64,000 bases of DNA. Source: Neobacillus terrae. Lineage in GTDB: Bacteria; Bacillota; Bacilli; Bacillales; Cytobacillaceae. Below, one piece after another: positions 25,352-34,192 of this stretch. The notes under the pieces were generated by a model. The model saw only the letters and a list, made by a program, of their open reading frames with translations, did not search any database and was not told where the DNA came from. The stretch lies in the NCBI RefSeq assembly GCF_011393025.1, contig NZ_JAAOEO010000017.1, positions 1 through 64,000 of the forward strand, read 5' to 3'. The stretch's first letter is position 1; every line of letters begins with the position of its first letter. The position numbers and the translations under genes are program-made.

Positions 25352-25551
25352 TCTATTGTCTAGCTCCAGCACCCAGTGTCCACCCGTTTCTCCCTACGAT
25401 AAGTCAACATCGAACTTAAGTGCTCCTGCGCCAAAGCTTATTCAAAGAAGCTATGTTCAGTCGTCGCAAAGCTGCTTGTCGTCTATTCAGAGAAGCCGTT
25501 ACAGGAAGTTGCTCAGGTAGTTGCTTCGCTGAACGGGTGCATGCGCTTTTC
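25352..25551. repeat. dispersed intergenic repeat, family A, subtype 2
   Basis: Runs from TTGTCTAGCTCCAGCACCCAG through TCCCTACGATAAGTCAACAT and TATTCAGAGAAGCCGTTACA to GGGTGCATGCGCTTTTCTTA. It is nearly identical to the copy at 34193-34395 and differs in the middle from the copies at 7745 and 33869. Its right end abuts the stop codon of the coat gene on the minus strand. Confidence 0.85.
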
Positions 25552-25902
25552 TTATTGTATATTACTTCCGCCTGGGAATTGATTTGTGTACCCTTGGAAT
25601 TGCTGATAAGCCTGCTGAAGCTTTTGCTGGTCAGCTGCCTCGATTTTATACCAGCCCTTGCGGAACATAGCATTATAAAGGTCACGCTGGCAATTTTCGG
25701 TTTCATTAAAAATAGACAGGATATCCTGATATAATCCATCATGGCTTGCTTCATGCATTGCAACTGAATAGGCAGTGGTCATATACTTTTCAGTAGTAAG
25801 CATATCGTTAATAAAATCCCGGTCATTCATTTGCGGAGTTTTTTGAATCTGTGTTTCAGGATTTTGGATTTTTTGCTGGTTTGAATTTTGATTCATATTC
25901 AT
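25552..25902 (-). CDS. CotF-like spore coat protein
   Basis: A 116-residue protein with a Gln/Asn-rich N-terminus and a helical CotF-type domain (DRDFINDMLTTEKYMTTAYS, then QRDLYNAMFRKGWY). CotF-like proteins are small structural components of the spore coat, made late in the mother cell. The minus-strand start at 25902 has AAGGAGATATGAA upstream. The stop TAA is directly joined to the GAAAAGCGC end of a family A repeat. It is paired with a related gene 22 bases upstream, and the two correspond in place to yusN of B. subtilis. Confidence 0.8.
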   Translation of the reverse strand: MNMNQNSNQQKIQNPETQIQKTPQMNDRDFINDMLTTEKYMTTAYSVAMHEASHDGLYQDILSIFNETENCQRDLYNAMFRKGWYKIEAADQQKLQQAYQQFQGYTNQFPGGSNIQ

Positions 25903-25924
25903 ATCTCCTTCGGCTATTAGATAC

Positions 25925-26206
25925 TTATTGCTGCATGGTTCCTGAAGATTGGTTTTGATTTAGATGGGAGTTGAGATGTCCAAGGATTTGATGGTAGTGG
26001 CGTTGGTGCATAGCACTGCATTTTTCAATTTCTGCTCTAACCTCGGGATCCTGGCATTGCTGAGCAAAAAAGTTTGCTTTTTTAGCCGCGAGTAAATTCC
26101 ATGACATCATGTCGTTTACATAAAGTGCATCCTTTGTAGAAATCACTGAAGGTGGTGTTTGCATGATACCTTGCTGGTTTTGTGTGTTCATATTTTGCTG
26201 TTGCAT
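25925..26206 (-). CDS. second CotF-like spore coat protein
   Basis: A 93-residue protein, Gln/Asn/His-rich, with a ferritin-like helix pair (VNDMMSWNLLAAKKANFFAQ, then HQRHYHQILGHLNSHL). It is followed by a second coat-type gene and probably forms an operon with it. AGGAGGAACACC sits before the start at 26206. The role in the spore coat is inferred from family and pairing. Confidence 0.78.
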   Translation of the reverse strand: MQQQNMNTQNQQGIMQTPPSVISTKDALYVNDMMSWNLLAAKKANFFAQQCQDPEVRAEIEKCSAMHQRHYHQILGHLNSHLNQNQSSGTMQQ

Positions 26207-26345
26207 AGGTGTTCCTCCTGAATAAATGGATTTGCTTTTTTGTAACTGCTTTTTTAAGTTTGTGTAATTGCCTTATTTCTATACAGATAGCTAAATTAGA
26301 CATAAATTTGTTACATAAAAAGTTAACAGAAAAATAAAATGCAAA

Positions 26346-26368
26346 AGCCCGGCATTTGCCAGGCCATT
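26346..26368 (-). terminator. terminator of the YuzL-like gene
   Basis: On the minus strand, GCCTGGC / GCCGGGC is followed by TTTTGC and more T. Confidence 0.65.
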
Positions 26369-26439
26369 TTGTATTTACTTACATAAAATAATAATAGTCG
26401 CGGTACACGCCTGCTTGCAGCAAGTTCTGGAATAGGATT

Positions 26440-26574
26440 TTATCTTTTCTTGTATTGGTTATTTTGGCTGTTTCTTTTTCCGCCGCCATCTCCTTCAACT
26501 GTCGGGCCGGCATTTCCTTTAACGCTAGCGGCACTGACCCCTGCCTTGGAAGGATTTTTCTTCATTCTTGCCAT
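26440..26574 (-). CDS. YuzL-family small basic protein, 44 aa
   Basis: A short minus-strand gene: ATG at 26574, stop at 26440-26442, with GGGGTGA upstream. The product starts MARMKKNPSKAGVSAASVKG and ends NNQYKKR. It is basic, Gly/Asn/Ser-rich and without membrane segments, and agrees with the YuzL family of spore formers, whose function is unknown. It lies between the coat genes and the fad operon on the opposite strand to fadN. Confidence 0.8.
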   Translation of the reverse strand: MARMKKNPSKAGVSAASVKGNAGPTVEGDGGGKRNSQNNQYKKR

Positions 26575-26751
26575 ATTATCACCCCGTTTTTTAATCTTCC
26601 CCAAAATGTAAAATAAAAAGCGGAAAGCAGAAAAAAAACTTTTCTAAAAATTTTCATTTTTCCACGCTTAATTATTGCGGAAATTTTTGAAATATTTTAT
26701 AGTATTAATAACAAAGCTCATTCAACCAGGAAATTTTTTTTGTATATAAAA

Positions 26752-26769
26752 TGAATGAGTGTTCATTCA
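26752..26769 (+). promoter_or_regulatory. FadR-type operator in front of fadN
   Basis: TGAATGAGTGTTCATTCA is an 18-bp palindrome close to the B. subtilis FadR consensus TGAATGA-N4-TCATTCA. It lies at the expected transcription start, behind a TTCAAC-N18-TATAAA promoter-like pair (26721-26750). A further CTCATTCAA half-site lies at 26717. Long-chain acyl-CoA would release the repressor. Confidence 0.85.
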
Positions 26770-26793
26770 AAAGTGTCGAAGGGGGAGACAAAG

Positions 26794-29178
26794 GTGACCC
26801 AACTGATTAAAAAAGCTGCTGTCCTGGGCTCGGGCGTTATGGGTTCAGGGATTGCGGCACATTTGGCTAACATAGGTATACCAACTTTATTACTGGATAT
26901 TGTTCCTCGTGAACTGACAGAAGATGAAAAGGCAAAAGGGCTGTCCCTGGAGGATAAGCAAGTCCGGAATCGTATCAGTACAGCATCTATTCAAAAGCTT
27001 TTAAAACAAAAACCGGCTCCATTAACATCTAAAAAGAACCTGGGATTAATTGAGGCAGGAAATCTCGAGGATGACTTAAGCAAACTGAGTGAAGTTGACT
27101 GGATTATCGAGGTTGTCGTTGAAAACTTGAATGTTAAGAAACAGGTTTTTGAAAAAGTTGATCATTATAGAAAAGCTGGAAGCATTATTAGTTCAAATAC
27201 TTCTGGTATCTCGGTGGAAGAGATGGCAGAAGGAAGAACGGAAGATTTCCAAAAGCATTTTCTTGGTACACACTTTTTCAATCCACCGCGCTATTTAAAG
27301 CTTTTAGAGGTAATTCCCACAAAAAATACCTCTCCTGAAGTTGTAGCTTTCATGAAGGAATTTGGTGAAGATGTTCTTGGAAAAGGTGTGGTTTTAGCTA
27401 AGGATACTCCAAACTTTATTGGCAACCGTATTGGTACATACGGACTGCTTGTAACATTAAAGGAAATGCTGAAAGGCGGCTACAGTGTCGGTGAAGTTGA
27501 TTCTGTAACAGGTCCCCTGATTGGCAGACCGAAGAGTGCAACCTTTAGAACTCTTGACGTAGTAGGGCTTGATACCTTTGTTCATGTTGCAAATAACGTT
27601 TATGAACAGGTTGAAGGCCAGGAGAAGGAAATTTTTGAAGTGCCTGGATTTATGAAGGAGATGCTTCAAAGAGGCTGGCTGGGAAGTAAATCAGGACAGG
27701 GATTCTTTTGGAAGCAGGGAAAAGAAATATTGGAACTTGATCCGAATACTCTTGAGTACGGGCCTCGCAAAAAACTTAAAACAGCATCTGTTGAATTAAG
27801 CAAACAGGAAAAAGGCACGGCAAATAAATTGAAAGCGCTTGTATACGCTGATGACCGCGCAGGCGAATTATTATGGAATATTTTCAGCCCGGTTTTTGTT
27901 TATTCTGCCCAGCTTCTTGGAACCATCGCAGATGACATTGTAGCCATCGACCGTGCCATGAAATGGGGATTTGGCTGGGAAAAGGGTCCATTTGAGTCCT
28001 GGGATGCCATCGGTCTTGATAAGTCCGTTCAGAAAATGAAGGAATCAGGTTTGGAGGTTCCTGCCTGGGTAACTGAAATGCTCGAAAAAGGCTTTACCTC
28101 TTTCTATAAAGAAAGTGAAAACGGACTCCAATATTATGATAATGGCGAATACAAAGCAATTGAGGTTAACCCAAAGGTCATTGACCTTAAAGCATTAAAA
28201 AAGAAAAATGGTGTAATCAAAAAGGATAGCGGTGCAAGCTTGATTGATATGGGTGATGGTGTTGCCCTTCTTGAATTCCATTCGCCTAACAATGCAATCG
28301 GACTTGATATTATCCAAATGATCAATTTTGCAGTGGATGAGGTCGAAAAGAATTATAAAGGTCTTGTAATCGGCAACCAGGGTAAAAATTTCTGCGTTGG
28401 TGCAAACCTGGCTATGATTCTTATGGAAGCTCAGGATGACAATGTTTATGAACTCGATATGGTTGTCCGACATTTCCAGCAGGCCGCGCTGAAAATTAAG
28501 TATAGTACAAAGCCAGTAGTGGCTGCTCCTTTTGGAATGACCCTTGGCGGGGGTGCAGAGGTTTGTCTTCCTGCTGCACATATCCAGGCATCATCCGAGA
28601 CTTATATGGGGCTTGTTGAAGTCGGTGTGGGACTGATTCCTGGAGGCGGCGGAAATAAAGAGCTTTATATGAAGCATCTTGAAAACCTTCCAAACGGTGT
28701 AGAGTTTGATCTGCAAAAGGTGGTTAACAAAGTATTTGAATCAATCGCTACTGCAAAGGTTTCAACTTCAGGAGATGAAGCCCGCCAAAACAATTTCCTT
28801 GACCTTGCTGATGGTGTCAGCGTAAACGGGGATCACTTACTGTATGACGCAAAGCAGGCGGCACTTGCCCTTTATGAAAAAGGATATAAGCCACCTGTTC
28901 GGAAAAAAGTACCTGTAGTCGGAGAAACAGGCTATGCAGCTCTTTTATTGGGAGCACAGGCTATGCTTTATTCTGGTTATATTTCCGAGCATGATTTGAA
29001 AATCGCCCAAAAGTTAGCCTTTGTGCTTTCTGGAGGAAAGGTTCCATATGGTACCGAAGTGGATGAACAGTATCTTCTGGATTTAGAAAGAGAAGCATTC
29101 TTAAGCCTTGTTGCAGATCCAAAATCGCAGCAAAGAATGCAACACATGCTGTTAAAAGGAAAACCGTTACGTAATTAA
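26794..29178 (+). CDS. fadN: 3-hydroxyacyl-CoA dehydrogenase / enoyl-CoA hydratase fusion
   Basis: A 794-residue beta-oxidation enzyme carrying the NAD-binding dehydrogenase first (GSGVMGSGIAAHLA at about 11-24, then FLGTHFFNPPRYLKLLEVIP) and a crotonase-type domain in the last third (GNQGKNFCVGANLA, then GMTLGGGAEVCLPA). It hydrates enoyl-CoA and oxidises the 3-hydroxyacyl-CoA; it acts with FadA. The length matches B. subtilis FadN (789). The GTG at 26794 is preferred, because GGGGAG lies 9 bases upstream and the in-frame ATG at 26755 falls inside the FadR operator. First gene of the fadNAE operon. Confidence 0.95.
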   Translation: MTQLIKKAAVLGSGVMGSGIAAHLANIGIPTLLLDIVPRELTEDEKAKGLSLEDKQVRNRISTASIQKLLKQKPAPLTSKKNLGLIEAGNLEDDLSKLSEVDWIIEVVVENLNVKKQVFEKVDHYRKAGSIISSNTSGISVEEMAEGRTEDFQKHFLGTHFFNPPRYLKLLEVIPTKNTSPEVVAFMKEFGEDVLGKGVVLAKDTPNFIGNRIGTYGLLVTLKEMLKGGYSVGEVDSVTGPLIGRPKSATFRTLDVVGLDTFVHVANNVYEQVEGQEKEIFEVPGFMKEMLQRGWLGSKSGQGFFWKQGKEILELDPNTLEYGPRKKLKTASVELSKQEKGTANKLKALVYADDRAGELLWNIFSPVFVYSAQLLGTIADDIVAIDRAMKWGFGWEKGPFESWDAIGLDKSVQKMKESGLEVPAWVTEMLEKGFTSFYKESENGLQYYDNGEYKAIEVNPKVIDLKALKKKNGVIKKDSGASLIDMGDGVALLEFHSPNNAIGLDIIQMINFAVDEVEKNYKGLVIGNQGKNFCVGANLAMILMEAQDDNVYELDMVVRHFQQAALKIKYSTKPVVAAPFGMTLGGGAEVCLPAAHIQASSETYMGLVEVGVGLIPGGGGNKELYMKHLENLPNGVEFDLQKVVNKVFESIATAKVSTSGDEARQNNFLDLADGVSVNGDHLLYDAKQAALALYEKGYKPPVRKKVPVVGETGYAALLLGAQAMLYSGYISEHDLKIAQKLAFVLSGGKVPYGTEVDEQYLLDLEREAFLSLVADPKSQQRMQHMLLKGKPLRN

Positions 29179-29236
29179 TACAAAATTAATAGAAAAACAG
29201 ATTTGCAGATAAATAGTAGGAAAGAGAGGGACAGAA

Positions 29237-30412
29237 ATGAGAGAAGCGGTGATCGTTGCCGGTGCCAGAACCCCGGTTGGAAAAGCGAAAAAAGGGACGC
29301 TCGCCCAAGTTCGTCCTGATGATCTGGGAGCACTTGTTGTTAAAGAAACATTGAAACGCGCAGGAAACTATGAAGGAAATATTGATGATTTAATTATTGG
29401 CTGTGCCATGCCTGAAGCTGAGCAAGGATTAAATATGGCGCGTAATATTGGAGCACTTGCAGGACTTCCGCATACAGTTCCAGCCATTACGATTAACCGA
29501 TATTGTTCATCCGGTCTTCAGGCAATTGCTTACGGGGCTGAGAGAATCATGCTGGGCCATTCTGATACGATTATTGCCGGCGGGGCAGAATCTATGAGCC
29601 TTGTGCCAATGATGGGCCATGTTACCCGGCCAAATATCAGATTAGCTGAATCTGCTCCTGAATATTACATGGGAATGGGGCACACAGCTGAACAAGTAGC
29701 GAAAAAATACGGCATCAGCCGTGAGGACCAGGATGCCTTTGCGGTACGAAGCCACCAGAGGGCAGCAAGAGCAATCCAGGAAGGAAAATTTGCAGGTGAA
29801 ATTGTTCCAGTTGATGTTACTTTCCGATCAGTTGGAAAAAACAACAAGCTGGTTGAAAGAACAGCTCAATTCACTCAGGACGAAGGAGTTCGGCCTGACA
29901 CAAACCTAAATACACTTGGAAGACTTCGCCCGGCATTTTCCGTTACTGGATCTGTTACAGCCGGAAATTCTTCACAGACAAGTGACGGTGCAGCAGCTGT
30001 TATGGTAATGGACCGCGAAAAAGCGGACTCACTTGGACTTGCGCCAATGGCAAAATTCAGATCTTTTGCAGTTGGAGGAGTCCCACCTGAAATTATGGGT
30101 GTAGGTCCAGTGGTAGCTATACCAAAAGCATTAAAGCTTGCAGGGCTGGAAGTTTCTGACGTTGGGCTGTTTGAACTTAACGAAGCATTTGCCTCTCAGT
30201 CCATTCAGGTAATGAGGGAGCTAGGACTAGATGAAGAAAAAGTAAACGTAAACGGTGGTGCCATTGCACTGGGACATCCGCTTGGATGCTCAGGGGCAAA
30301 GCTTACACTGACACTGCTTCATGAAATGAAGCGGAGGAATGTACAATTTGGTGTTGTAACCATGTGTATTGGCGGCGGAATGGGAGCTGCAGGCGTTTTT
30401 GAACTTCTATAA
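29237..30412 (+). CDS. fadA: acetyl-CoA acyltransferase (3-ketoacyl-CoA thiolase)
   Basis: A 391-residue thiolase that cleaves 3-ketoacyl-CoA to acetyl-CoA and a shortened acyl-CoA. The nucleophilic Cys is in NRYCSSGLQAIA (near residue 90). The His is in NVNGGAIALGHPLGCSGAK (about 348), and the second Cys in TMCIGGGMGAAG (about 378). AAAGAGAGGG precedes the ATG. It follows fadN by 58 bases in the FadR-controlled operon. All catalytic residues are present. Confidence 0.96.
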   Translation: MREAVIVAGARTPVGKAKKGTLAQVRPDDLGALVVKETLKRAGNYEGNIDDLIIGCAMPEAEQGLNMARNIGALAGLPHTVPAITINRYCSSGLQAIAYGAERIMLGHSDTIIAGGAESMSLVPMMGHVTRPNIRLAESAPEYYMGMGHTAEQVAKKYGISREDQDAFAVRSHQRAARAIQEGKFAGEIVPVDVTFRSVGKNNKLVERTAQFTQDEGVRPDTNLNTLGRLRPAFSVTGSVTAGNSSQTSDGAAAVMVMDREKADSLGLAPMAKFRSFAVGGVPPEIMGVGPVVAIPKALKLAGLEVSDVGLFELNEAFASQSIQVMRELGLDEEKVNVNGGAIALGHPLGCSGAKLTLTLLHEMKRRNVQFGVVTMCIGGGMGAAGVFELL

Positions 30413-30499
30413 TATTTTCATTATGGGCAGATAAACTGCTGCGGGAAGTGTAAGTTTTAAAATCAGCTCTGTTAAATTTTTGTAAACACATGAATAAAA

Positions 30500-30607
30500 G
30501 AGAATCCGCGACACTCCTTGAAAATGCTTTCACATTTCTTAGTGCGGTGCTTGTTCGAAGATCCTAGTTTAATCTCCTGCGTAAAACTAGCTAGGGAGCG
30601 GATTCTC
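30500..30607. repeat. large inverted repeat between fadA and fadE
   Basis: GAGAATCCGC at 30500-30509 pairs perfectly with GCGGATTCTC at 30598-30607, enclosing 88 bases. A nested hairpin of CTAGTTT and AAACTAG arms lies near 30567-30590. It has no reading frame and no T-tract. It may be an RNA processing or stability element within the operon, or a small inserted element. Confidence 0.6.
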
Positions 30608-30662
30608 AAGAATATCAAAATTTAGCTTAAGAGAGCCTTAAAATTTGAATGGAGGTCAAAAA

Positions 30663-32447
30663 ATGGCAAACCAAACAGAAAAGTTGGTTAAAGGCGGTAG
30701 TTTTTTAATAGAGGATATTTCTTATGAGAATGTGTTCACTCCGGAGGATTTTACCGATGAACAAAAAATGATTGCTAAAACAACAGATGACTTTGTAGAG
30801 AATGAAGTACTTCCACAGGTAGAATACCTTGAAAAGCATGAGTTTGACCGCACTGTAAAGCTATTAAAAGAAGCAGGCGAACTCGGTTTATTAGGGGCAG
30901 ACGTTCCAGAGGAGTATGAAGGTTTAGGGCTCGATAAAGTAAGTTCCGCACTGATTACTGAAAAAATGTCCAGAGCAGGCGGCTTCTCATTATCTCATGG
31001 TGCCCATGTAGGTATCGGATCACTTCCTATTGTTTTATTCGGAGATGAAGAACAAAAGAAAAAGTATCTTCCAGCTTTGGCTTCTGGTGAAAAAATTGCT
31101 GCCTATGCACTAACTGAACCAGGCTCAGGTTCTGACGCTCTTGGCGCAAGAACAACTGCCAGATTAAATGAAGAAGGCACTCATTATGTGTTAAACGGTG
31201 AAAAACAATGGATTACAAATGCTGGATTTGCGGATGTATTTGTAGTTTATGCGAAAATTGATGGTGAGCACTTTACAGCATTTATTGTTGAAAGAGAGTT
31301 TCCGGGCGTTTCAACAGGAGCAGAAGAGAAGAAAATGGGTATTAAGAGCTCTTCCACTCGTACGTTGATTCTCGAAGATGTTAAAGTGCCAAAAGAAAAC
31401 CTATTGGGTGAATATGGCAAGGGCCATGTTATTGCCTTCAATATCTTAAATATTGGACGTTACAAGCTTGGGGTAGGCGCAGTCGGCGGTTCTAAACGGG
31501 CATTTGAAATTACTGTTAAATATGCCAATGGCCGTCAGCAGTTTAAAACGCCAATTTCTCAATTCAATTTAACAAAAGAAAAGTTCGGTACAATGGCCTC
31601 TAAAATTTATGCGGCTGAAAGTTCTGTATACCGTACTATTGGCTTGTTTGAAAACAACCAGGGCCAACTTTCCACTGAAGAAGCAAAGGATATTAAATTA
31701 GTTGCAAATTCTATTGCTGAGTATGCAATCGAGTGCTCTCTAAATAAATTCTTTGCAAGTGAAGTTCTTGACTACGTAACGGATGAAGGCGTTCAAATCC
31801 ACGGCGGATACGGCTTTATGCAGGAGTATGAAATTGAAAGAGCGTACCGCGATTCTCGTATCAATCGTATTTTTGAAGGAACAAATGAGATCAACCGATT
31901 ATTAGTTCCAGGTACTTTCTTGAAAAAAGCATTTAAAGGCGAGCTGCCATTATTCCAAAAGGCACAGGCTCTTCAAGAAGAGTTAATGATGATGATGCCG
32001 GAAGAGCCTGGGGATGAGCCACTTGCACAAGAAAAGTACTTAGTGAAAAATGCTAAGAAAATTGGCTTATTAGCTGCTGGCTTAGCTGCACAAAAGTTCG
32101 GCAAAGCGCTTGAAAAAGAGCAGGAAATTCTTTCAAACATTGCTGATATTGTTTCTAATGCATATGCAATGGAATCAGTGATATTGCGTACTGAAAAGGC
32201 TATTCAAAAGTCAGGGCTTGAGAAGAACCAGCAAAAGCTTCTCTACACTCAAATTTTCTGCCAAGAAGCATTTAATGAAATCGAGCAGCATGCTAAGGAA
32301 ACTTTAGTAGCAGTAGAGCAAGGGGACACTCTTCGTATGCTAATGTCTTCACTGCGCAAGTTTACCCGTTATACTCCAATTAATGTAATTGCGAAAAAGC
32401 GTGAAGCAGCCGATAGACTGATTGAAGCAGAACGTTTTGTCGTTTAA
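30663..32447 (+). CDS. fadE: acyl-CoA dehydrogenase
   Basis: A 594-residue flavoprotein, the same length as B. subtilis FadE. It performs the first beta-oxidation step, making trans-2-enoyl-CoA with FAD. Conserved elements: ALTEPGSGSDALGARTTA (acyl-CoA/FAD signature), QWITNAGFAD, and the C-terminal QIHGGYGFMQEYEIERAYRD with the SRINRIFEGTNEINR stretch. The catalytic Glu is expected in the GYGFMQEYEIE region. The ATG at 30663 follows GGAGG; the in-frame start at 30645 would leave no site. A terminator at 32479 ends the operon. Confidence 0.96.
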   Translation: MANQTEKLVKGGSFLIEDISYENVFTPEDFTDEQKMIAKTTDDFVENEVLPQVEYLEKHEFDRTVKLLKEAGELGLLGADVPEEYEGLGLDKVSSALITEKMSRAGGFSLSHGAHVGIGSLPIVLFGDEEQKKKYLPALASGEKIAAYALTEPGSGSDALGARTTARLNEEGTHYVLNGEKQWITNAGFADVFVVYAKIDGEHFTAFIVEREFPGVSTGAEEKKMGIKSSSTRTLILEDVKVPKENLLGEYGKGHVIAFNILNIGRYKLGVGAVGGSKRAFEITVKYANGRQQFKTPISQFNLTKEKFGTMASKIYAAESSVYRTIGLFENNQGQLSTEEAKDIKLVANSIAEYAIECSLNKFFASEVLDYVTDEGVQIHGGYGFMQEYEIERAYRDSRINRIFEGTNEINRLLVPGTFLKKAFKGELPLFQKAQALQEELMMMMPEEPGDEPLAQEKYLVKNAKKIGLLAAGLAAQKFGKALEKEQEILSNIADIVSNAYAMESVILRTEKAIQKSGLEKNQQKLLYTQIFCQEAFNEIEQHAKETLVAVEQGDTLRMLMSSLRKFTRYTPINVIAKKREAADRLIEAERFVV

Positions 32448-32478
32448 TGCATAGCTGAAAAAATCGGCATACTGCCTT

Positions 32479-32512
32479 GAAAGGCTCCCTGTTTCTGAAG
32501 GGAGCCTTTCAT
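32479..32512 (+). terminator. terminator of the fadNAE operon
   Basis: An AAAGGCTCCCT / AGGGAGCCTTT stem with a TTTT-rich tail. Confidence 0.9.
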
Positions 32513-32697
32513 TTTCTAAAGGCAAAAAAGTTTCCCTACTTGTTAGAAGGAATTTTTTTAGAAGGGTCGAAAATATTATAGTGGTATTTCCGCGAATACG
32601 GTTTCAAAGAGTACTTCTTTTGTTAGGAATTTAAAAGCTGATATGATAATATTCATATTGAGTAAGTCCCATTGAGAAAATAGAGGATGGTGAAGAA

Positions 32698-33054
32698 GTG
32701 GCATTAACTTTTTACTGGTACCCAAAATGCGGCACATGCAGGAAAGCAAAAAAGTGGCTTGATGAGCACGAGCTTTCTTATAATGAAGTACATATTGTGG
32801 ACAATCCTCCCTCTCGCCATGAGCTAGAGGAACTGTATAAAAAGAGCGGTCTGGAATTAAAGAAGTTTTTTAATACCAGCGGTCAAAAATACCGTGAATT
32901 AGGTATTAAGGATAAAGTTACGTCAGCGTCCGAGGAAGAACTTTTGGACCTGCTTTCCTCTGATGGAATGCTAATCAAGCGTCCCCTTTTGACTGACGGT
33001 AATCATGTTACTGTCGGCTTTAAAGAAGAGGAATATAAGCAAAAGTGGCTTTAA
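32698..33054 (+). CDS. yusI: ArsC/Spx-family thioredoxin-fold protein (YusI)
   Basis: A 118-residue ArsC/Spx-like protein. WYPKCGTCRKAKKWL contains the CxxC at residues 11-14, as in the YusI/YffB and Spx groups. RPLL at about 95 is the conserved Arg-Pro of the family. The start is GTG at 32698, with AGAGGATGG upstream. It lies directly before gcvH as in B. subtilis. The function of YusI is not established. The CxxC suggests redox activity, and lack of an RNA polymerase-contacting Spx C-terminus argues against an Spx role. Confidence 0.88.
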   Translation: MALTFYWYPKCGTCRKAKKWLDEHELSYNEVHIVDNPPSRHELEELYKKSGLELKKFFNTSGQKYRELGIKDKVTSASEEELLDLLSSDGMLIKRPLLTDGNHVTVGFKEEEYKQKWL

Positions 33055-33135
33055 TTCATTATCGGCTGTAAGCACTAACTCAGGCTATCTATTTATAAGG
33101 ATAGATTTATTAAACGAAATAGTGGAGGGATTTCA

Positions 33136-33519
33136 ATGACAACACCAAAGGATTTACGTTATTCAGAAGAACACGAGTGGGTAAAAGTTGAAGGAGAAAA
33201 AGTTCGCGTTGGTATTACTCATTTTGCTCAATCTGAGCTGGGAGATATCGTTTTCGTTGAGCTTCCTGAAGTTGGAGACGAATTAACTGCAGACGAGCCA
33301 TTCGGCAGTGTTGAATCAGTAAAAACAGTTTCCGAACTTTATGCACCAGTGAGCGGAAAAGTAGTAGAAGTAAATGAAGACCTAAATGACAGCCCTGAAT
33401 TTGTAAATGAATCTCCATATGAAAAAGCATGGATGGTTGTAATTGAGCCTTCTGACAGCAGCGAAATTGATAATCTTATGACTGCAGAACAATACGAAGA
33501 AATGACTAAAGAAGACTAA
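33136..33519 (+). CDS. gcvH: glycine cleavage system H protein
   Basis: A 127-residue lipoyl carrier of the glycine cleavage complex. The lipoylated Lys is in SVESVKTVSELYAPVSG (near residue 63), in the normal position. In Gram-positive bacteria GcvH is also the hub from which octanoyl or lipoyl groups are relayed to other complexes; lipoyl synthase lies at 57543 in this window. GTGGAGGG precedes the ATG. gcvT and gcvP are not in the window. Confidence 0.97.
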   Translation: MTTPKDLRYSEEHEWVKVEGEKVRVGITHFAQSELGDIVFVELPEVGDELTADEPFGSVESVKTVSELYAPVSGKVVEVNEDLNDSPEFVNESPYEKAWMVVIEPSDSSEIDNLMTAEQYEEMTKED

Positions 33520-33532
33520 TAAAAGATTTATA

Positions 33533-33571
33533 AAAGCGTTCCTTTTCCTTTTTTGGAAATGGGCGCTTTTT
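33533..33571 (+). terminator. gcvH terminator
   Basis: An AAAAGCG...TTCC / GGAA...CGCTTTT stem with interior mismatches, then TTTTGTTTT. Confidence 0.8.
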
Positions 33572-33695
33572 TGTTTTATATTTTACGTAAGTAAAAAGTA
33601 ACGAATTTTCTAAATAATTTGTATTTTATTTTCCAAATATATAGTAAAATGTATGTACATAATAAAAACAATTAAAGGAAAATGGAGGTGATCAA

Positions 33696-33836
33696 ATGGA
33701 AAATAAACCACTACATTTTGATGGAAGTATTCACCCGGAATTTAATGACGGACAGGAACCTGTTGCGTTTGAACTAACTGATGAAATCAGAAAAAACCTC
33801 GGAGCCAACCCTTATGATTTATCTAATGGTGAATAA
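33696..33836 (+). CDS. small acidic hypothetical protein, 46 aa
   Basis: A perfect AATGGAGGTGATC ribosome binding site precedes the ATG. The protein (MENKPLHFDGSIHPEFNDGQ at its start, ending YDLSNGE) is acidic, soluble and has no Cys, signal or membrane segment. The FELTDEIRKNLG stretch could form an amphipathic helix. I do not recognise the family. It has its own terminator at 33848, so it is an independent unit; a promoter within 33600-33660 is likely. Confidence 0.75.
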   Translation: MENKPLHFDGSIHPEFNDGQEPVAFELTDEIRKNLGANPYDLSNGE

Positions 33837-33847
33837 GGAATACAAGG

Positions 33848-33868
33848 AACCTGCTAAATGCAGGTTTT
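33848..33868 (+). terminator. terminator of the 46-aa gene
   Basis: AACCTGC / GCAGGTT with eight T. Confidence 0.88.
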
Positions 33869-34165
33869 TTTTATCGGTTAGGAAATTATAGATTTTCACC
33901 TTGTGGAAAACTCCGAACTAGGTTATTGTAATCCAGCTCCAGCGCCCAGCCAGTTTTCCTCGAGAATATGCTTCTTTGAATATCTTGTGAGAATCATGAC
34001 CAATAGGTGATGATTCGAACAGCTCGGGGTCATAAGCCAAATCACTTCAGAAATCAGGACAAGGAAAGCTTCAGAAGCATCCGCATCGCACGAAGAAAAG
34101 CGCAGCTTTTCGAGGACGTGGCGTATTTAGCCTTTCATCTTAACAGGGCGCTTGCGCCTTTTGTT
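33869..34165. repeat. dispersed intergenic repeat, family A, with the 55-bp leader unit
   Basis: Directly follows the terminator and starts with the same TTAGGAAATTATAGATTTTC leader as the copies at 7745 and 11740. The body up to TTTCATC and AGGGCGCTTGCGCCTTTTG is very close to the copy at 7745-8110, with a small internal deletion. Confidence 0.86.
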
Positions 34166-34192
34166 CTGGAAAGTATAAAGTTTTACCTTTTA

